Shown here piece after piece: positions 57,121 to 64,000 of a DNA stretch of 64,000 bases. The position numbers and the translations under genes were made by a program. The notes beneath the pieces are model-generated. The model worked only from the letters and a program-made list of their open reading frames with translations. It had not been told where the DNA came from and did not search any database. Origin of the DNA: Gnetum montanum (taxonomy: Eukaryota > Streptophyta > Gnetopsida > Gnetales > Gnetaceae); NCBI GenBank assembly GCA_015680685.1, contig MNCI01017655.1, positions 608,154-672,153 on the forward strand. The letters run 5' to 3'. The stretch's first letter is position 1. Each line of letters starts with the position of its first letter.

Positions 57121-57382
57121 CAGCAAAAAAAAAAACAGAAGAAAAAGCACGAAAAAGCTTTAAGAAAAGGTAAAGAAACTATAGTTACCTGGGGAAAGGT
57201 GAAACATGGTGAGCCACTAAGATGATGCGTATGGTGAGTCACTAAGATGCAGCAAAGCAACCTTTGCTTCACAAAAATGCTAAGACCTACTGAACAAGTC
57301 CTATTCTCTAGACTAGGCCATAAAACCCTCCCATTTTCCATTTTATCCAGGGCAATAAATGATCCTACATTTTGCCAAAAAA

Positions 57383-58320
57383 TCCAAATCCCACGTATTC
57401 AAAATTTTTAGGTAAATGTAATGGTAATATACTACGTTTTTCCAGCAAATCCAAATCTTGTGTATCAAACATTTTTAGGCAAATGTAATGGTAATATACT
57501 ATGTTTTGCAAAAAAAAATCCAAATCCTGCCTATCAAACATTCTTAGGCAAATGTAATAGCAATATACTGTGTTTTGCCAACAAATTCAAACCCCACGTG
57601 ATGAGTGACTAGGTACCCCTACGCCCAACCATACGAATACGAGCATTCATGCACAATCCAGTCGAACTCTGTGGACAAGCTAGTTGTGGTATCTAGATAG
57701 TTACACGTTGATCTCAGTTCGCTGTCTTTCCACTTGGACTAGTATTTGCTTTGTCACGTATGGTTTAGTCCAAAGTGAGGTATATGATGTGATCCTAAAC
57801 TAATGCTACTCCTAGAGACAATGGAAGATAATATTGATTAAACTAGTGTGTAATAGGAAATGTAGTATAAGCTACCCTAAGTGCGATGAGCATCCGTTCC
57901 TTAATCATCTGTACACATCTTGGACCTCGNCGTGAATGCTGTAATGATGAAGTAATCTTAATGTTTATTTCCAATCATGTGCGCTTCCAAGTATATCACA
58001 CTTGAATAAAGGTGTTGTACAATTACAAGCATCACACTGCGGGCATGCACTGGGAAAATAATCTAACTTCTACAGAAACAAAATGTAAGAGCTTCACTAC
58101 AACTAACTTGAAGCTACCTAAATGAGGCGGACAGCCCTCTTATTTATAGGCTAGGATAGGTGGCTACGTAAACAGGGCCACGTCGATGCAGGAAGGCTAC
58201 GTCAATGGGGCCGCGTCGACATGGCCGTGTATACAGGGCCCCGTATACGTGGCCTAGTCGACGCATCGACTATATAGCACTTCATCACCACGTATCAAAT
58301 ATTTTTAGGCAAATGTAACT
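57383..58320. repeat. Minisatellite of about 68 bp, interrupted by a solo LTR
   Basis: Units start at 57,383, 57,451, 57,520 and about 57,587 with CCAAATCC(C)ACGTATCAAAC, then TTTTTAGGCAAATGTAATGG and AATATACTATGTTTTGCC. The fourth unit is cut by the solo LTR and resumes at 58,288 (CCACGTATCAAATATTTTTA). Confidence 0.9.
57599..58287 (-). mobile_element. Solo LTR with CCACG target duplication
   Basis: Ends TGATGAG (57,599, plus strand; equals CTCATCA on the minus strand) and TTCATCA at 58,281-58,287. CCACG flanks it at 57,594-57,598 and 58,288-58,292. TATAAATA is at about 58,140-58,147 on the minus strand. U3 has palindromes of a third type (GTATAC, GGGGCC, GTCGAC). An n at 57,930 replaces roughly 200 bp present in other LTRs. 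Confidence 0.93.
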
Positions 58321-58416
58321 AAAATGGTTGCAAGCAATAGGTTCAAAAAAATTATTGAATTCTATTATAGTTTAGAAAAGTTAATGTTTTAACAAAACAT
58401 AATGTTCCAACAAAAC

Positions 58417-58570
58417 ATGTTGGATTCCATTATAGTTACAAAAAAATTAATGTTCAAAAAACATGTATTGTATCCTGCCATCCTGCCAAGTCCCCAAACA
58501 TGTTGGATTCCGTTATAGTTACAAAAAAATTAATGTTCAAAAAACATGTATTATAGCTTGCCAGGTCCTC
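58417..58570. repeat. Two-copy 82-bp tandem repeat
   Basis: CATGTTGGATTCCATTATAG..AAAAAAATTAATGTTCAAAA..CATGTATTGTA starts at 58,417 and again at 58,499. Confidence 0.85.
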
Positions 58571-59639
58571 TTTCTTTCTTTAGTTTCCTACATCGACCAC
58601 AAAACAACCCAATTATTAAACAATCAAATCATTAAATTGTTTTGGTATAGAGCAGAGTTTTGAGAAAATGTTGGTATATGCTCAAAAGCCTAACCTCTTT
58701 GAGAGGCTACTGGAAGGCACAAACCTAAGTCTCTAATTTAAAGAATCGAACATAGAATGGAATCATTAGGCCAAAACCAATCATCATACCAAAGAGTATT
58801 ATTATGCAACTTAGGAACACCAAAGTTGGAGAGAACATGCTCAATGTGCTGGTAAATAAGAGTATCTCATCTTTAAAACCCCTAAAAGTATTAAATGCCT
58901 TACATTTTAATTTAAAAACCTTTAATATAATATCTAGAAACCAAAAGCCTAGAAGGAGATGAGATTTTATTACATCCTCCACATACGTTTCTCTACAGAC
59001 AATAAATATACATTCAATTGGGTATGTAACAACACATTTTACCTTTCCTTGAAAAACTCACTTCAGATTTAAATATTGAATATCTTCAAAAACATTTTAC
59101 TACATGAAAAACTTACTATTTTCTTGCCCAAACCCCACAATGGAGACTCCTGGATGTGATACATAGATAGCTAGAAATCCACTAAAATGAAGACAAACAT
59201 TGGAATCATATTTTATGTATATATATCTATTTGCCATTTCTAGTTCCCCAAATCCCACAAGATACTTGTAGAGGACACCAAAATCACATCCTCCTACCAA
59301 AAATCCAACAACCAAAGCCTTAACAAAGCCCAAAGTTGCAAGATGACCCCAAGTTACCTCTAACAAGAAAAACGCTTTTCACACCCCCTAGGATGAAAGC
59401 TAAAAAAAAAACCAAAATAAGCAATTCAAAAGAGATACCACTTAAGACAAAGTAATATTATTGGTAAAGCCTAGTTCTCAACATTGAAGTTGAACATTAC
59501 TAGCAATAGAGCATTTCATACCATAGTCAAGTTTAGTGTAGTTGGTGTTTTGATACCAGGCATCTAAACGACATTTCGAAATGAAGAAAATAATCTTAAA
59601 TAAAAGGATTTTCCAAGCTTTTTAAAGGTGTTGCTTAAC

Positions 59640-59945
59640 ATAGTCATCTTTGAAGATACATAGAGGGAAACCGACATAATGGTTACGAATAAAAATTAAC
59701 ACCACTTCCAAATTTGTTGAGAGAACAATAAATCCCAAAAGACATGCACAAAAGAGTCATCATCTTGACAAATGGTGCATTTAGGGCAATCAACTCCTAA
59801 GAAGTGAAGCCTATGTCCAATGGGAAAACCTTGATGAATCAAGGACTATAAAAAGAAAAGGTGCTTAGGTTGGGCCTTGGAAGTCTAAACACGATGAAAA
59901 ATATCTTTCCAATGGTGATCCTTAAGATGCACACTATGTCTTCTA
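59640..59945 (-). pseudogene. L1 LINE ORF2 C-terminal zinc domain (zf-RVT), copy A
   Basis: HHWKDIFHRVWTSKAQPKHL, then LIHQGFPIGHRLHFLGVDCP, CTICQDDDSFVHVFW and a W-type end. A second copy is at about 60,960-61,270. Confidence 0.7.
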
Positions 59946-60959
59946 TTTAAAGTGGAGAGTTGGAATTCTTGCACATGTAATCAAAATTTGGCTTTAGAAA
60001 GGTGTAAAGAATGTAGAGGGGAACCATCAGACCAAAACCAATCATCATACCAAAGAGTATTATTATGCAACTTAGGAACACCAAAGTTGGAGAGAACATG
60101 CTCAATGTGCTGGTAAATAAGAGTATCTTGTCTTTGAAACCCCTAAAAATATTGAACACCATATATTTTAATTAAGAAAACTTTAATATAATATCTAGAA
60201 ACCAAAAGCCTAGAAGGAGAAGAGATTTTATTACATCCTCCACATACGTTTCTCTATAGAAAATAAATGTACATACAATTGGGTATGTAACAACACATTT
60301 TACCTTTCCTTGAAAAACTCATTTCAAATTTAAATACTGAATATCTTTGAAAAATTTTTACTACATGCAAAACTTACTATTTTCTTACCCAAACCCCACA
60401 ATGGAGACTCCTAGATGTGATATATAGATAGCCAGAAATCCACTGAAATCAAGGCAAACACTAGAATCATATTTTATGTATCTATATCTATTCGCCATTT
60501 CTAGTTGCCCAAATCCCACAAGATACTTGTAGAGGACACCAAAATCACATCCTCCTACTAAAAATCCAACAACCAAATCCTTAACAGAGCTCAAAGGTGA
60601 GCTGCAAACTGGAGAAGAAAACCTTAAAACCAAAGCATTAACAGAGCCCAAAGTTACAAGATGACCCCCAATCACCTGCAACAAGACAAAAGCTTTTCAC
60701 ATCCCATGGGAAGAAAGCTAAGGAAAAAAAACCAAAACAAGCAAATTCAAAAGAGATACCACTTAATACAATAATATTATTGGTAAAGCCTAGTTCTCGA
60801 CATTGAAGTTGAACATTACTAGCAATAGAGCATTTCATACCATAGTCAAGTTCAACGTAGTTGGTGTTTTGATACCAGGCATCTAGACAACATTTCCAAA
60901 TAAAGAAAATAATCTCAAATAAAAGGATTTTCTAAGCTTTTTGAAGGTTTTTCTTAACA

Positions 60960-61270
60960 CAGTCATCTTTGAAGAAACATAGAGGGAAACCAACATAATG
61001 GTTATGAATAAAAACTTGGAGAGATTGACACCACTTCCAAATTTGTCAAGAGAATGAGCAATCCCAAAAGACATGCACAAAAGAGTCATCAGCTTGACAA
61101 ATGGTGCATTTAGGGTAATCAACTCTTAAGAAGTGAAGCCTATGTCCAATGGGAAAACCTTGATGAATCAAGGATCAGAAAAAAAAAGGTGCTTAGGTTG
61201 AGCCTTGGAAGTCTAAACACGATGAAAAATAGCTTCCAATGGTGATCCTCAAGATGCACACTCCATCTTC
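60960..61270 (-). pseudogene. L1 LINE ORF2 C-terminal zinc domain (zf-RVT), copy B
   Basis: Same blocks as copy A (GHRLHFL.VDYPKCTIC, DSFVHVFWDC), with independent stops. It supports duplication of the whole unit. Confidence 0.7.
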
Positions 61271-61935
61271 AATTTAAAGTGGAGAGTTGGAATTCTTGCA
61301 CATGAAACCAAAAATTGGCTTTAAAAAGGTGTAAAGAACATAGAGGGGAATCATCAAGCCAAAACCAATCATCATACCAAAGAGTATTATTATGCAACTT
61401 AGGAACACCAAAGTTGGAGAGAACATGCTCAATGTGCTAGTAAATAAGAGTATCTTGTCTTTGAAACCCCTAAAAGTATTGAACACCTTACATTTTAATT
61501 TAAAAACCTTTAATATAATATATAGAAACCAAAAGCCTAGAAGGAGAAGAGATTTTATTACATCCTTCACATACATTTCTCTACAGACAATAAATGTACA
61601 TTCAATTGAAAATGTAACAACACATTTTACCTTTACTTGAAAAACTCATTTTACATTTAAATACTGAATATATTCGAAAACGTTTTACTACATGCAAAAC
61701 TTACTATTTTCTTACCCAAACCCCACAATGGAGACTCCTAGATGTGATAAATAGATAGCCAAAAATCCACTGAAATGAAGGGAAACACTAGAATTATATT
61801 TTATGTATCTATATCTATATGCCATTTCTAGTTTCCCAAATCCAACAAGATACTTGTAGAGGACATCAAAATCACATCCTCCTACCAAAAACCCAACAAC
61901 CCTGGTCCTAGTTATTAGTGCAGAAACTAGCAATT

Positions 61936-63640
61936 ATTTGTGTGCTTACAGTGTTCATTCTACTGAAAGAAAATGCACGAACATCATTCCTTGTGCAACG
62001 TCACGATGTTCAATGGCTCCAATCCAGAAGCGGATCTCAAAAGCTGATTCTAGTCATGGCGTCATCGCTCATCGCTCCAACATGCCAGGATGTTCCCAAA
62101 ATCCAAGTCAAGAACATAGATCTTCAAATGCAAATGCAGCAAATGGCGGTAAGAAGCCTAGTGAAGTAGCATGCTATGAAACTCTTGTAGGCCCAACTTG
62201 TGCAGAGCTCGAACCGTGGTGAACCTGAGCTAAAAAAGCTTGTCTTATACGAGCCAGTAGAGGCGTTCCTCATGCCAGACTAGCATTATTACAAACTAGG
62301 GTTGGGCCTTTGCGTCTATGGAACATAGAACCAGTAGCCGCTTGCACAGTTCTTCTAGATAACATTCTTCACAGCACACCACTTTTGCTACGTTAGCACT
62401 GCAATGTTCGAAGTTTCAACGTTAATCATCGACTGTGAAACTGAAACTGATTCTTTGTTATGGCTCCATGTCCAAAGGGATTTTTCCGAAAAATCAACTT
62501 CTGTAACTTAATTGGAAATTGGAAATTTCTATTTCTTCATGATCGACGTTAACTAGTTTTTGTTGACGCCAACCTCACCCATGCTAGGCATAGGACCTTG
62601 ACCAACAGTAACTAGTACTTTATTTTATTTATAATCCAAGCATTACTAAATTTAAGCATCAAATAATTAAGAAAAGTACCACCATAAATATAGGTAAGTG
62701 TTAGATGACAACCCTCCCATGCTTGTCTGGAGCCATGTTTGAACAAGTTTAATATCACAAAAAACTCAAAAAATAAAAAAAAATAAAAAATAAAAAATCT
62801 CAACATAAACCATAAAACTTAAGGCTTATTTTTTTATTTCAATTTTACTACGTTGCGGTTGACATGGCAAAGACAGTTGGCGGTTTAGGATTAGGGTTTC
62901 TTCGGCAGGGCCGCTACAAAGAGGGGCAGGAATTGGCAACAAGAGGAGGCACTGGTGGCCAATCTTTCTTTTGGAAATGGTAGCGGCTGGCAGCGCATGT
63001 CCATCAGTAGCCACTGTTTTATTTTGTTCTTCTGTTTTCCTTTTGTTACTGTGAGTGGCGCACATCTGACAGCAACGCACTTGCAGACAGTAGCCTTCTC
63101 TCTGGACGCTGGGGTAACGGCAGACGCCTGTGATCACAAATAACGTGACGGATAGCTGCAACCACACCCGCATCTCAGCGACATACAACAATATCAAAAA
63201 CGTTTGGCATTTCCAATTACAGATATTTAATATTTTCAGCATTTCCAAACATGTTACCGGTACATTGTGCCGTATATCACTTTATGCACTAATTTTAAAC
63301 CTTTTTTTTTTAATTCTTAAACTTTCATTGGTTTATAATTCAAACCAGTAACATTCCTTGTTTTTCTGCTTTCAGATCCACAAATCCTTAAATACTAAGC
63401 AATTTTCAACTTGTAAACCATTTTCAATCGGGAAATTCCCTATGATCCCTGTTGCATTGTTCTGTTTCGTTGTGTTGCCCTTAGAAGTATAGTTTTCTTG
63501 TCTGCATTTGCAACACAGTAGTAAGTATAAGTTTATGCTTACGTGTAATCTTCTTGTTAAAATTTGGTAACTACGTCTACTGCCAACGATGTGGCCTTTT
63601 CTAATGTAGTTTAAACTGTATAAGCATTTTAATTCCAAAT
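61936..63640. other. Unassigned region, GC-richer island near 62.85-63.15 kb
   Basis: Two overlapping open frames at 61,918-62,222 (for example RSNMPGCSQNPSQEHRSSNA) have no recognised domain. At 62,850-63,150 the sequence is clearly richer in G+C and CpG than its surroundings and contains TTAGGGTTT (62,892-62,900), a telo-box often found near plant gene starts. No coding frame can be assigned. Confidence 0.3.
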
Positions 63641-63662
63641 TACTTTGAAATAGTTAAGCTTC

Positions 63663-63684
63663 ATTATTATTATTATTATTATTG
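63663..63684. repeat. (ATT)n microsatellite
   Basis: Seven or more ATT units. Confidence 0.9.
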
Positions 63685-63834
63685 TCACATGGCCCTTTCC
63701 AACTGAGACTGTTCCTAAGTTTCCGTACCCATACGAGAGGCACCTTGGGCTATAGTCTCCTAAAACGAGTTTTCACAGGTGTTCGCGTGTCCAAAATTTA
63801 CACATCAACACCTTTTTGGCGCTAGAAGGAGGGC
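63684..63834 (+). mobile_element. Possible LTR end and primer site of another element at the right edge
   Basis: CACATCAACA at 63,801-63,810 looks like an LTR end and is followed by TTTTTGGCGCTAGAAGGAGG (63,813-63,832), a primer-site-like sequence seen in plant gypsy elements. A TG that could start a very short LTR is at 63,684, but the true start may lie further left. T-rich leader sequence follows to the window end. Confidence 0.4.
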
Positions 63835-64000
63835 AATTTCTCAACCTTTTCTTTAGTTTCCTTTTATGTTTCCTTTTTTTAGAAAAAAAATTATTATCAT
63901 TTTTTTTACTATTTGTTTTATTTTTGCCTCCCTATTTTTAGTTTTATTGCTTTATTTTAGTTTCATTTTCAAATCTCCAAACTTATATTCTAGCAAACCT

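Larger units (their letters stand above)
58725..61935 (-). repeat. Tandem array, about 1.26-1.33 kb period, with L1 LINE ends
   Basis: The landmark AACCAATCATCATACCAAAG recurs at 58,777, 60,037 and 61,363. On the minus strand each unit has a TM-like open stretch (VGFLVGGCD, KYLVGFG, LEMANRY, LAIYVSHPGVSIVGFG). A second block, LLLGFWFL..ILKVFKLKCK..FRGFKDKILLF, leads into WYDDWFWPDGSPL. The latter and the following zinc-type block (HRVWTSKAQPKHLF, GHRLHFLGVDCPKCTIC) form the C-terminus of L1 ORF2 (zf-RVT). The first copy (right) and second are complete; the leftmost lacks the zinc block. The TM-like stretch is unrecognised. Confidence 0.8.

Noticed and set aside
57383-57597. CRISPR-like array
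   Set aside because: The units are contiguous 68-bp repeats without unique spacers, in plant nuclear DNA.

Overview
The window is nuclear DNA of a seed plant with a large, repeat-filled genome. Evidence: one ten-exon plant gene with long introns, Ty3/gypsy elements of the Athila/Tat type with tRNA-Asp-like primer sites, L1 and RTE LINE remnants, and stretches of AT-rich non-coding DNA. I cannot name the species.

The only intact host gene I can support is on the minus strand at 12,530-23,569. It is a shikimate-kinase-like protein of the chloroplast SKL1 type. Ten exons with GT..AG borders join in one frame to 297 codons plus a stop. The kinase fold is recognisable, but the P-loop and shikimate-binding motifs are gone, as expected for SKL1. 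Intron 7 (5.0 kb) holds an RTE LINE split by an LTR-like insertion and a foldback hairpin. Intron 9 (2.3 kb) holds an antisense LINE of an unusual type.

Most of the rest is one family of Ty3/gypsy retrotransposons whose LTRs begin TGATGAG and end CTCATCA. E1 (1-6,575, +) runs off the left edge and has decayed pol. E2 (24,355-37,189, +) has gag, pol, an extra 3' ORF and a truncated 5' LTR. E3 (38,911-47,126, -) has two similar LTRs, gag and the extra ORF, but no pol. E4 (48,595 to about 51,690, -) is mostly deleted and has two LTRs of different subfamilies. Solo LTRs lie at 8,332-9,205 and 57,599-58,287, each with a perfect 5-bp target duplication. An integrase tail of another gypsy element is at 53.0-53.3 kb, and a further LTR end with a primer site is at the right edge.

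The most interesting signal is inside this family. Downstream of pol (E2) or gag (E3) there is a gene-like module: an imperfect palindrome, a TATATATA box about 440-480 bp before an ATG, and a 3' splice-site-like AG directly before that ATG. The ATG opens a coiled-coil-rich extra ORF. The palindrome matches the type found upstream of the TATA box in that element's LTR: GATATC type in E3, GAGGCCTC type in E2. This suggests a second, LTR-like promoter driving a spliced accessory mRNA, and possibly a self-encoded factor that reads both promoters.

The right part (57-64 kb) holds a 68-bp minisatellite hit by a solo LTR, an 82-bp repeat, a 1.3-kb tandem array containing L1 ends, and unrecognised DNA. 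Single n bases at 4044, 4091, 5052, 45655 and 57930 mark assembly joins; the first three lie beside duplicated sequence and the last lies in a shortened LTR.
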